Positions 44,294 through 52,736 of a DNA stretch of 64,000 nt are shown piece by piece. Numbering within the stretch: the first letter of the stretch is position 1; every line of letters begins with the position of its first letter. Made by a program: the position numbers and the translations under genes. Under the pieces are notes generated by a model. It saw nothing but the letters and a program-made list of their open reading frames with translations. It made no database searches and had not been told where the DNA came from. Where the stretch lies: the NCBI GenBank assembly GCA_002423185.1, contig DIUX01000006.1, positions 186,235-250,234 on the forward strand, given 5' to 3'. The stretch comes from Micavibrio sp. UBA6147. Lineage in GTDB: Bacteria > Pseudomonadota > Alphaproteobacteria > Micavibrionales > UBA1664.

Positions 44294-47200
44294 CTAGTTT
44301 TGGAAGATGTCATTTTGGTTCACGCCGCCTGCTGCGCCATCCTCGTCTTCGATAACGGGGTCAGTATCGGGCACGGGGTCTGGCTCAGGAGCCGGATCAG
44401 GCGCAGGGTCTGGGTCTGGCGCGGGATCAGGATCGGGTGTTGGATCAGGATCCGGTGTCGGGTCTGGATCTGGAGTAGGATCCGGCGTTGGGTCTGGATC
44501 AGGAGTCGGGTCTGGATCTGGTGTGGGGTCAGGGTCGGGAGTCGGATCAGGATCCGGCGTAGGGTCAACATCCGCCAGTTTCCCGACATAAATATCGCCG
44601 CGCGAGTCCGCATCCGCCTTGTCAAAGAGCGCGCCTTCGAGCGTTGCCAATTGAACATCGGTCAAGGTTTCGCCGTCCGCCGCGTCATCCGCCGTCACGA
44701 ACCCGTCAAACGACACGTTGCGCGCATCAATGTTCACCCCGTCAAACGCCCCTTCATCAAAGGCAATGGCGTATCGGGATTGGCCCGTAAATTCCAGACG
44801 GTTCAAGCCACCGCCACCCAAAGACAATATCGCACTATCGCCGCCGTCAGGCGCAAATTCAAGGCCTGTTTCGCCGCCGATAAATATGGTATTCGTCGGC
44901 GCAGGTTCGGTTGTAAAGTCAATTGTTCCGCTCGTAAAACGGGCGCCGACCTTATTGTTTTCAAAGCTGTTCTCGGCCAAATAGACCGTGCCGATCTCCG
45001 CCCCCACCGTTTCAAGGCCGTATTCCGTTGCCCCGCTGATGGTATTGCCCGAAAATGTGAAGGACTCCACCGCCCCCGTCAATGTCACTGCCGTCGCAAT
45101 ATCGGTCATCGTGTTGGCACGGAAAGTGCCGGACGCGCCGTCAAATGTGGCCCCTGTTACCGTGTTGGTGAATACGTTGCCTTCCACTCTGTGGTCGGCT
45201 CCACCGCCGATATACAGACCGTTCTGGGCGTTTTCAAAGGTGCTGTCGCCGATATAGAGTTCATCGGCATTGGCAATATGAACATTATCGCCCGCGCCTT
45301 CAAACACTGTGTTACTGATGCTGAAATTCTCGGTCAAGATTGCATCGCCGGCATACAGGTCATATTGCGCGGCGTTAATGGTCATGCGCTCCATCGATGC
45401 CTTGGCCGTGTCGCTGGCCAGCTCTACGCCCGTGTCAAAATTGGTGATTTTAAAGTCATGGAAGGCGAAGCCGCTGCTGTTGACCGTGATGCCCGCACCG
45501 CCAATGCCTTGGCCGTCAATCGTCACATCGGACGCCGCGCCGTTTGCGCCTTTCAAGGTTACGGCATGGTCGAGGGTCAGAGACTCATTATAGACTCCAT
45601 CCCCCAGCGCCAGCGTAATCTCGCCGCTTGTGTCGGTGTTGAGTGCCGCAAGAACATCCGCGATGCTCCCCCCCGCGTTTTGGGCGAGGGTGATTGTCCC
45701 CGTTCCGGTTGTTGCGATGCTGCGGTTCTTCACCGTCAGGATGCCCGATTGTGCCAAGGTCACGTTGCCGCCCTGTGCGTCAACCGATCCGCCGCGCCTG
45801 ATCTCGATATTGCCGCTTGTGGCGGTGATGCTGATGTCATGGCCTTGCGATAAAATGTCTTTGTCGATGAACACATCCGAAGCCAGTGTAAGCGCGATAT
45901 CGCCGTTTGATGCGATATCATTCAACACCCCGACAGTATTGACGCCGCCCAAAGTCACAGCGCCGCCCGCGTCAATGTCGATGGTTGAGGCGGTGATGGC
46001 GCTGGCTGCACCCGATTGCGCGATACTTGTTTGCGAGGTCAGGGACAAATCCTTTGCCGACAACGCCGCCGTATTCGTCAAATCAATGACATACCCGCTC
46101 AAGGAGAGCGCCTCTTTATTGCCGTCCGCGCCGGTGGCGCTGGTGGTGCCTTCGACCAAAATCTTGCTGTCTGTGGCGGTCATGGTGATGGTGCCGCCGT
46201 TGCTGGTGACATTCACGCCAGAGCCTACGCGCAACGCTCCTGCATCGCTCACATCCGCGCCGCCTTCATGGGTGTTGGTGACGGTAATATCGCCGCCTGC
46301 GGTCGTGATATCCGCCAAAATCGCGATGCCGTTTTTCGCCTCCAGCGTCACATCCCCCGTCAATCCGTTCAAGGCGGAGGACAGCGTGATGGTATCGCCG
46401 GCGGTGAACTTGATATCCTTCGATGAGGTGCGCATGGATTGCGTCACATAATCATTGAATTCGATGGTTCCATCCGTGGCGGTGACCGTCATCGTATCGC
46501 GCCCGACAATCGACACGGCACTGTTTGTTGCATTTGTTCCGTTGGCCTTGATGTCGCGTCCGGCGAGCAAGGTCAACGCATCATCATACGCCGCAACCAA
46601 GACATATCCATCGTCTTGATTGGTGGCCTGAAGGATAATGTCGCGTCCGGCCTCAATCCCCAATGTGCCGGAGGCGGAGTATACCGTTGTGGTGTTGCCG
46701 ACATTCGCATCCGACCCGCCAAGGCGCACATCGTTTGATGCCGAGAGTGATACATCCCCTTCGGTTGATTGAATGCGGAAATATTTTCCACCACCGCCGC
46801 CAAGGGTAATATCCCCACCAAGGGCGGACAGGCTCACATTTCCTATATTGGTTTCAATGCGCAGGTTGATCGTCGTTGGTGTCGAGCTTATGGCGCGCCC
46901 CGCGATCAATGTCACCGACCCGTGGTCATTTGACCCTGCGGAGCGTTCGGACAGGATGCTGTTATTCAAAATAATGTCGTTATGCGCCTGAAGGGTCAAG
47001 GCACCTCTGCCCGACCATGCCAACTGATTATTAATCGTGATGTTGCCTTCTTGGTCGCCATCGGCGGCGGTTTGCAGCGACACATTCGAATTACCGTTCA
47101 AGGTCGCGTTAATCTGGCTGGCCAACAAGCCACCAATCGTAATATCGGTCGGGTCGATCAACCATGTGCCGCCATTGCCGTTCGGTGCTAATAGCCCGAT

Positions 47201-48526
47201 TTCGAACCCGTCCGCAAAATCAATCGTGCCTTTGCCCGATGTTTCGATGAACCCTGCGTCACCGCCATTTATGCCGCCATGGGCGAGGGCTGCGCCCCCG
47301 AAATATGTGTCTTGATCGGCCCAGATGATGATCGTGCCGCCATCGCCGTCATCCGTTCCGCTGGCGTCGATACGGACGCCGTTTTCAACGCTCACGAAGT
47401 CTGCGTTTTCGGGCGTTCCGTTGCCATGTGCGCCGCCGCCAACCTGAATTATTCCGCCGCCTTGAACGCCATTTGCGTTCAGGAATGCCGGTTTACGCAG
47501 GGTGATTTTCTCGGCGATAATCGTGATGTCACCACCCGTCAACCCGCTCGCATCCATGACGCCACCGATTGAGGCCGCGCCAGCCTTCGCGCCGCCTGTT
47601 TTCACAGCCGCGCCGCCGCCGACAATAATCCGCCCGCCTTTTTGTGTGACGGAGGACACATCCAGCAAACCATCCATGTTGATCGAGGCATTGACAATGT
47701 TTTCCGCCTCGCCAGTAGTCAGGGCAATGACCCCGCCTTCGGCGATGATTTGTCCGCTGTTTTCAACGCTCAAGGCCGCGGCTTTGTCGTCATCCAGCGC
47801 AATTTCAACCAATCCGTCGCCATATAAATCAACCGTCGCCTTGCCGCCGGTTCCCGCCAGCGCGACACGCCCAAGCCGCGCATAAATCACGCCATTATTC
47901 ACCGCCGTTGGCGCAACAAACGCCGCTAATCCGCCTTGTGCGACCGTGATAGTGCCATCATTCACCACCGCGCCGCCGCCGAAATCATCCAAAGCCAAAG
48001 ACGCATCGCCGCGCATCACGGCGGCGGTGTCAACATTGCCTGTGCTAGCGACAATGCCGCCAACGTCAATTTTGGAATCCTTGCCAAACAACACGCCGTT
48101 GGGATCAAGCACCATGACTTGCCCGTTTGACGTTAAGGTACCGAGAATTTGGCTCGGGTCTTGGGTGCGCGACACAACGCGGTTAACCGCCAGCGAGGTG
48201 CTGCTTGGCTGGAAAAACTCGGTTCTGGCATTGGTGCCGATATTGAAATGATCCCATTCAATCACCGCGCGGTCGGTGGATTGATGGATATTCAAAACGC
48301 CGTCTTGCGGGCGGTCAAAATTTGCCGCCCCCGCCACAACATTTTCGCCCACAGGGGTTGTGAGTGGCTCAACCGCCAGCGCCGCCGGCGCATAGGCGAG
48401 CGCCCCGACCAAGCATGACGTCATCAACAAACGGCGCAGCACAGGCCGCCCAGCACGGATATCTTCGGCATGACCCGTCATAGGACGCGGCAAGATAGCT
48501 GTGCTTTTGTATTTGAATATTGTCAT
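44294..48526 (-). CDS. Two-partner secretion exoprotein (TpsA, filamentous haemagglutinin-like)
   Basis: 1410 residues. Long signal peptide ending near APAALA (51); TPS domain with VLNIHQSTDRAVIEWDHFNIG, the NPNG-like LDPNGVLFGKDSKIDVGG and later RLGRVALAGTGG. The middle is beta-helix repeat with ITVTATDG, SLSGNITLAG-like strands. About 1050-1290 resembles a NosD/pectate-lyase right-handed helix (LTLKGANGAASDVTIDGQG, GNTISGATEYGLETV). The end is a (PDPDPT)n stalk. Exported by the divergent transporter at 49020 and probably cell-surface associated. Lacks the usual haemagglutinin repeats. Confidence 0.9.
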   Translation of the reverse strand: MTIFKYKSTAILPRPMTGHAEDIRAGRPVLRRLLMTSCLVGALAYAPAALAVEPLTTPVGENVVAGAANFDRPQDGVLNIHQSTDRAVIEWDHFNIGTNARTEFFQPSSTSLAVNRVVSRTQDPSQILGTLTSNGQVMVLDPNGVLFGKDSKIDVGGIVASTGNVDTAAVMRGDASLALDDFGGGAVVNDGTITVAQGGLAAFVAPTAVNNGVIYARLGRVALAGTGGKATVDLYGDGLVEIALDDDKAAALSVENSGQIIAEGGVIALTTGEAENIVNASINMDGLLDVSSVTQKGGRIIVGGGAAVKTGGAKAGAASIGGVMDASGLTGGDITIIAEKITLRKPAFLNANGVQGGGIIQVGGGAHGNGTPENADFVSVENGVRIDASGTDDGDGGTIIIWADQDTYFGGAALAHGGINGGDAGFIETSGKGTIDFADGFEIGLLAPNGNGGTWLIDPTDITIGGLLASQINATLNGNSNVSLQTAADGDQEGNITINNQLAWSGRGALTLQAHNDIILNNSILSERSAGSNDHGSVTLIAGRAISSTPTTINLRIETNIGNVSLSALGGDITLGGGGGKYFRIQSTEGDVSLSASNDVRLGGSDANVGNTTTVYSASGTLGIEAGRDIILQATNQDDGYVLVAAYDDALTLLAGRDIKANGTNATNSAVSIVGRDTMTVTATDGTIEFNDYVTQSMRTSSKDIKFTAGDTITLSSALNGLTGDVTLEAKNGIAILADITTAGGDITVTNTHEGGADVSDAGALRVGSGVNVTSNGGTITMTATDSKILVEGTTSATGADGNKEALSLSGYVIDLTNTAALSAKDLSLTSQTSIAQSGAASAITASTIDIDAGGAVTLGGVNTVGVLNDIASNGDIALTLASDVFIDKDILSQGHDISITATSGNIEIRRGGSVDAQGGNVTLAQSGILTVKNRSIATTGTGTITLAQNAGGSIADVLAALNTDTSGEITLALGDGVYNESLTLDHAVTLKGANGAASDVTIDGQGIGGAGITVNSSGFAFHDFKITNFDTGVELASDTAKASMERMTINAAQYDLYAGDAILTENFSISNTVFEGAGDNVHIANADELYIGDSTFENAQNGLYIGGGADHRVEGNVFTNTVTGATFDGASGTFRANTMTDIATAVTLTGAVESFTFSGNTISGATEYGLETVGAEIGTVYLAENSFENNKVGARFTSGTIDFTTEPAPTNTIFIGGETGLEFAPDGGDSAILSLGGGGLNRLEFTGQSRYAIAFDEGAFDGVNIDARNVSFDGFVTADDAADGETLTDVQLATLEGALFDKADADSRGDIYVGKLADVDPTPDPDPTPDPDPTPDPDPTPDPDPTPDPTPDPDPTPDPDPTPDPDPAPDPDPAPDPAPEPDPVPDTDPVIEDEDGAAGGVNQNDIFQN
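44375..44568. repeat. Asp-Pro-Thr repeat region of the exoprotein (stalk)
   Basis: Encodes (DPTPDP)n with later variants (DPAPDP, PEPDP, VPDTDP). The DNA consists of near-identical 12-18-bp units (GGATCxGGxGTxGGGTCx), prone to slippage. It lies just upstream of the C-terminus and would hold the beta-helix away from the surface. Confidence 0.9.
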
Positions 48527-49019
48527 ATTTTACCCCGTTATACGCTTTCCAACCAAGGATGACAGCTTGCAAAATCAATGCCAATTAAAATCGTCTGGCT
48601 TGGCTAAGTTATTATTATTTTTCATAAAAAGCAGATTAACGGAATATTAAGGTATTTACAAGCAAATTCAGGGCCCTATTTCCCTCCTAAAATCAAAAAA
48701 AAAATGCGATTAGAGAGGCAACAAGACGTTGCGTCTAAAGGATGGGGCAAAAATCTTCGCCGACTCTGCGCCAACTCTGCGCCAACGCAGAGCAACCAAA
48801 GCAGAGAAAGAGAAGCTATTCAGAGCCCCCTCACCACGGCGCAATCACCGCTCAGGTGAAAGGATGGCCATATTTGCCCCCCCCTTTTGCGCCCTCACTT
48901 TACCGCGCACGACAAAAGCGATTGCACAAAACCCGCTGTTCGCCTATAGTCCGCACAGGAAAGACAGCTAATAACCAACTGAATTTTCGCAAGAAACGCG
49001 TATAGCTTAGGCCAAGAAC
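48527..49019. other. Divergent tpsA/tpsB intergenic region, 493 bp
   Basis: No open frame of its own supported. It should hold both promoters. AT-rich near tpsA (48600-48720), then an 11-bp direct repeat and a hairpin (48763-48792), then GC-rich sequence up to the tpsB start. I could not assign -35/-10 pairs with confidence. Confidence 0.5.
48763..48792. repeat. 11-bp tandem repeat merging into a 7-bp inverted repeat
   Basis: ACTCTGCGCCA at 48763-48773 and 48774-48784; the second copy forms CTCTGCG-CCAA-CGCAGAG (48775-48792), a perfect hairpin or palindrome. Possible regulator-binding site for the two-partner secretion locus. Confidence 0.75.
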
Positions 49020-50780
49020 ATGCCCGAATCCGTTCCATTCCGATCCGTACGATTTGGCCCGCGCAACAAGCTCAAGGCCGCATCACAAACCTGTATCGCG
49101 GTTTTAGCCCTGAGCGCAGCATTGGTAGCCGCCTCGTCGCCCGCCATGGCGCAACAAGCCATTCCGCCATCCGCCGAAGCGCCGCGGGCGCAAGACCAAG
49201 TTCCCGCCCCCTATGCCATCACCGTTCCCGCCCCATCCGCGGCCGCAGACATCGCCCCGCAACGCACGCCGGACGGCGCGGAATCCGTAACCTTTACCTT
49301 GCAATCCATCACCATTGAGGGGATGAGCGCCTACACCCCGTCCGCCATCGCGCCGCTTTATGAGGCGCAGATCGGGCAAGTTGTGACCTTAGCCGACATG
49401 TTTGCGCTGGCGCAGGCCATCACCCGCCGTTACCGCGCCGATGGCTATATCTTGTCGCAAGCCGTTGTGCCGCAACAGACCATCGAAAACGGCGCCGTCA
49501 CCTTGCGCGTTGTGGAAGGGTTTTTCAGTGCCGTCACCCTTGAAGGGGTTGACGAAACCAGTTTGCTCGGCAAGCGCATTCGTCGCATGACAAACCGCCT
49601 CAGCGCCGAACGCCCCGTCACCGCCGCAACGATGGAACACACCCTCTTGGTGGTGAATGACATCCCCGGCCTGCGCGCCCGTTCGGTCATCAGCCCATCC
49701 CAAACAATTGCCGGTGGCGCGGATCTCATGATCGTGATCGAGGATGACATTTTGTCCGGACAAGTCGCGATTGATAATTTCGGAAGCCGCTATCTCGGCC
49801 CCGTTCAGCTCTCCAACACCACACATATAAGCAACGCGCTTGGCTATGGCGAGCGCATCACGGGGCAAATCGTGTCCGCCCCCGCGCATAGTGAGATGCT
49901 CTATGGCTACGCCGCATTCCAAACCCCGATCGGCAGCCAAGGAACCGTTTTCGGTGTTGATGCGACCTATTCCGACACCGCCCCCGGCTATACGCTTGAT
50001 CCGTTTGATGTCGAAGGGTTTTCAACCGTATTTGGCGGCGGATTCAAGCACTCCTTCATCCGCAGCCGCGAAGAAAACCTGTTCGGACGATTGCGCTTTG
50101 ACTGGCGCAAGGCGAGCAGCAAAAGCACCATCGACATCACCCGCACCGACCGTGTTGCCTCGCTCCGCCTTGGCGGTGATTACCAGCGTGTTGACACGCT
50201 GTGGAATATCGCGGTGAACAGTTTGAGCTTCGACCTGTCCAAGGGAGTCGGCCTATTCGGTACCAGCGACAAAAATGATCCGACTCTGAGCCGCGCCAAC
50301 GGCGACCCGCGCCATACCAAGGCCGAGCTTGAGGTTGAACGCCTGCAAAAAATCGCCGATGATTGGACGGCGCTGGCGGTCATTCGGGGGCAGATTGCCT
50401 CTCACGCCTTGCTTTCTGCGGAGGAATTCGGTGTTGGCGGGCATGGATTGGGGCGCGGATACAGCCCGTCCGAGATTACTGGTGATAACGGCTTTGCGGG
50501 GAGTTTCGAGCTTCAATGGGCGTCGCCGCAAATGCATGGCGAGGTCATGAACCGCCCGCAATTCTTCGCCTTTTACGATTTCGGAAAAGTCTGGAACAAG
50601 TCTGAGGTCGCCTCGGTGCAAAAGAAAGACTCCCTCGCCTCCACCGGTTTCGGCCTACGCACCGGCCTTTTAAACACGGTGAATACAGAGGTTTCCGTTG
50701 CCCTTCCCTTAACGCGTGATGTCGCAACATCCGGCGACCGCGAAGTGACGGTTTATTTTACGCTCAGCGTTCCTTATTGA
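49020..50780 (+). CDS. Two-partner secretion transporter (TpsB, FhaC/ShlB family)
   Basis: 586 residues. Signal peptide (to ~AMAQ, 42), Pro-rich linker, two POTRA_2 domains beginning with SITIEGMSAYTP and ITRRYRADGYILSQAVVP, then a 16-strand barrel with GYSPSEITGDNG (L6-type loop near VRGF equivalent), FYDFGKVWN and a last strand ending LSVPY. It exports the divergent tpsA product across the outer membrane. The only weak point is the poor Shine-Dalgarno at this ATG. Its last 7 bp overlap the convergent gene at 50774. Confidence 0.93.
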   Translation: MPESVPFRSVRFGPRNKLKAASQTCIAVLALSAALVAASSPAMAQQAIPPSAEAPRAQDQVPAPYAITVPAPSAAADIAPQRTPDGAESVTFTLQSITIEGMSAYTPSAIAPLYEAQIGQVVTLADMFALAQAITRRYRADGYILSQAVVPQQTIENGAVTLRVVEGFFSAVTLEGVDETSLLGKRIRRMTNRLSAERPVTAATMEHTLLVVNDIPGLRARSVISPSQTIAGGADLMIVIEDDILSGQVAIDNFGSRYLGPVQLSNTTHISNALGYGERITGQIVSAPAHSEMLYGYAAFQTPIGSQGTVFGVDATYSDTAPGYTLDPFDVEGFSTVFGGGFKHSFIRSREENLFGRLRFDWRKASSKSTIDITRTDRVASLRLGGDYQRVDTLWNIAVNSLSFDLSKGVGLFGTSDKNDPTLSRANGDPRHTKAELEVERLQKIADDWTALAVIRGQIASHALLSAEEFGVGGHGLGRGYSPSEITGDNGFAGSFELQWASPQMHGEVMNRPQFFAFYDFGKVWNKSEVASVQKKDSLASTGFGLRTGLLNTVNTEVSVALPLTRDVATSGDREVTVYFTLSVPY

Positions 50781-51580
50781 CCCATCTTCATAACTCGCGC
50801 GGGTTGCGGCACCTGTAACACTGGTTCGGACACAGGCTTAGACACTGGTTTAGACACTGGCTCAAGTTGATTGTCGTTTTGATTATCGTTCGAAGCATTA
50901 TCCTTGGCTGGCGCAACCGTCCATTGCAGCGATTTGGCGTTATACCGCGCCGCGGCGACCGCCGTTGCAATCATCACCGCCCCGACAAACAGTAAGGGCG
51001 CACTGAGCATTCCCGCGCCAACGCCTGTACCGACGCCGGCGACGGCTGCTGCGCCGCCGCTCATCGCGGGGTTAAAAATCGCCATCAAACCGCCAAGCGC
51101 CGCGCCGCCCGTTGCACCAATCGCGGTGGCCGAAAGGCCGGTCGCCGCCCCCGCCCACAACGCACCCGATGTTGCAAAGGCGAGGATATTTGCGCCCCAC
51201 AGCGCCCCGCCCGTAAAACCAACGGCGGTTAAAAAGCTGTTGCGGAGTTTTGTGGCTTTCGGGCGCGCACCGATCGTTGTTTGTTTGCGCACTGAATGGG
51301 CGTTCCAAACCGCCACCGGCACACCGACCGCATAGGCCGCAATCCGAAATTCAAGCGGCAACGGCACGATGGCTGGCGCGTGGGCGAGCATCCACACCGC
51401 CTCCGTCCCCATCACGAACGCACCGGTGCTGAGCGCCCCGAACAAAGCCGCGCGCAAATGGACATGGCGGCTCAAAAACTGCCCAACCCGCCCGTTTGCC
51501 GCCGCCGTGAAATGATGATTCAGACGGCTCTTAAGCGGTTGGGGGGTGTTCGGGGTCGGATTCGGATTTGTTTCATCCAT
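50774..51580 (-). CDS. Hypothetical multi-pass membrane protein
   Basis: 268 residues, Pro-rich N-terminus, then ~5 hydrophobic segments (AALFGALSTGAFVMG; EFRIAAYAVGVPVAVW; LTAVGFTGGALWGANILAF; TGLSATAIGATGGAALGG; MLSAPLLFVGAVMIATAVAA), and a C-terminal (PVSKPVS)n tail rich in Val/Pro/Ser. Gly/Ala-rich helices resemble small pore or holin-like proteins, but no family is recognised. Convergent with and overlapping tpsB by 7 bp. Confidence 0.65.
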   Translation of the reverse strand: MDETNPNPTPNTPQPLKSRLNHHFTAAANGRVGQFLSRHVHLRAALFGALSTGAFVMGTEAVWMLAHAPAIVPLPLEFRIAAYAVGVPVAVWNAHSVRKQTTIGARPKATKLRNSFLTAVGFTGGALWGANILAFATSGALWAGAATGLSATAIGATGGAALGGLMAIFNPAMSGGAAAVAGVGTGVGAGMLSAPLLFVGAVMIATAVAAARYNAKSLQWTVAPAKDNASNDNQNDNQLEPVSKPVSKPVSEPVLQVPQPARVMKMGQ

Positions 51581-51662
51581 GGTGTTTCGGCCTTTGGCGT
51601 CTTCAATTTCGCTTTTTGATTACCGAAAAATCGGCAAAAGCGCAAGAAATATTCCATAACAT

Positions 51663-51692
51663 TTGATTGATTTTACCAAGGCCGCGTGCTAT
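51663..51692 (+). promoter_or_regulatory. Candidate promoter of the A-T-R biosynthetic operon
   Basis: TTGATT (51663-51668), 18-bp spacer, TGCTAT (51687-51692), ~110 bp before the first start codon in the gap 51581-51800. Moderate match. Confidence 0.35.
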
Positions 51693-51800
51693 GAAACACT
51701 CTTAACTCGTGCAAATATAACTATAAAAAAGACCCAAGGAACATTGCCTTCCGTCTGATTTGCGCGGGCATATTCTTATCCGTCCTCGGGAGGTTGGCCT

Positions 51801-52736
51801 ATGAAAGCGCTTGTGAAAACACAGCAATCCGTTCGTATTGAAAATGTCGCGAAGCCAACCCCGCGCCATCGCGATGATGTTGTCATCCGTGTTGCCTTGA
51901 CCGGATTGTGCCGCACCGATGTCTATGTTGCCGAAGGCATTGTTCCGGCGGGCAAGGACGACCTTATTCTCGGTCACGAATTTTCAGGCATTGTCGAGGC
52001 GGTGGGCGAGTCCGTCACCAATGTACGCGTGGGCGATCGTGTCTGCGTCATGCCGTTCCTCAGCATCGAAACAACCGAACACGGCAAATACGCCCACAGC
52101 ACTCAACTCGGCGTCCACCATGATGGCTCACTCGGCGAATATGCCTGTGTTCCCGCCTATACGGTGTATAAATTGCCGGAGTCCGTATCGCTCAAAATGG
52201 GGGCGTATCTTGAGCCTGTCTGCGCCTCCATGGCGGTTTTAAAGGCGCCGATCCACCCGCTCCAAAAGGGGTTGATCTATGGCGATAACCGCATCTCGCA
52301 ACTAACCCTGCGCATCCTTCAGGCCGAAGGCTTTGCCGATGTCACGACCTTTGACCACACGGATGCCTCCATCGCCCCGTTGCAGGGCGACCATTATGAT
52401 TTCATCATCGAAACACTCGCCACAACCGCTACGATGGCGCAGATGATCCACGCGGTGAAGCCAGGGGGCGTGATCGTGCTCAAGAGCCGCCAGCACACCC
52501 CCGTCGGGATGAACATCAACGACCTCGTGAAAAAGGACATTACCCTCGCCGCCGTCAATTATGCGCCGTTTGAGGATTGCATCGCCCTTGCCGCCAGCGG
52601 AAGGCTGGACGTTGAGGATTTGTTCGGCGATGTTTATCCGCTTGAACAATTCGCCGATATTTTCGAAATGTCGAAGGGCAAAGAATCCAAGAAACTCTTC
52701 CTCACTGCGGCGAATGACGATGTGTGGCGTCTTTAG
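51801..52736 (+). CDS. Zinc-type alcohol/polyol dehydrogenase-like protein, degenerate
   Basis: 311 residues, GGGAGG upstream; shorter than the usual ~340-350. The GroES-like catalytic domain keeps TGLCRTD (Cys37), GHEFSG (His59/Glu60) and EPVCASMAVL. The structural-zinc Cys quartet is missing (loop 82-115 is CVMPFLSIETTEHG...), and the Rossmann GxGxxG is replaced by YGDNRISQL, so NAD(P) binding may be altered. First gene of the cluster, overlapping the next gene by 17 bp. Confidence 0.85.
   Translation: MKALVKTQQSVRIENVAKPTPRHRDDVVIRVALTGLCRTDVYVAEGIVPAGKDDLILGHEFSGIVEAVGESVTNVRVGDRVCVMPFLSIETTEHGKYAHSTQLGVHHDGSLGEYACVPAYTVYKLPESVSLKMGAYLEPVCASMAVLKAPIHPLQKGLIYGDNRISQLTLRILQAEGFADVTTFDHTDASIAPLQGDHYDFIIETLATTATMAQMIHAVKPGGVIVLKSRQHTPVGMNINDLVKKDITLAAVNYAPFEDCIALAASGRLDVEDLFGDVYPLEQFADIFEMSKGKESKKLFLTAANDDVWRL

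Noticed and set aside
44019..44297. 92-codon plus-strand frame over the exoprotein extension
   Set aside because: Pro/Ser-rich; the minus-strand frame here continues the exoprotein in the same frame with better codon use.
44375..44568. Possible CRISPR or VNTR-type noncoding array
   Set aside because: Units are in frame and encode the Asp-Pro-Thr stalk of the exoprotein.
44075..45853. 592-codon plus-strand frame opposite the exoprotein gene
   Set aside because: Arg/Ile repeats mirror the Asp-Pro repeat of the exoprotein on the other strand; no independent coding support.
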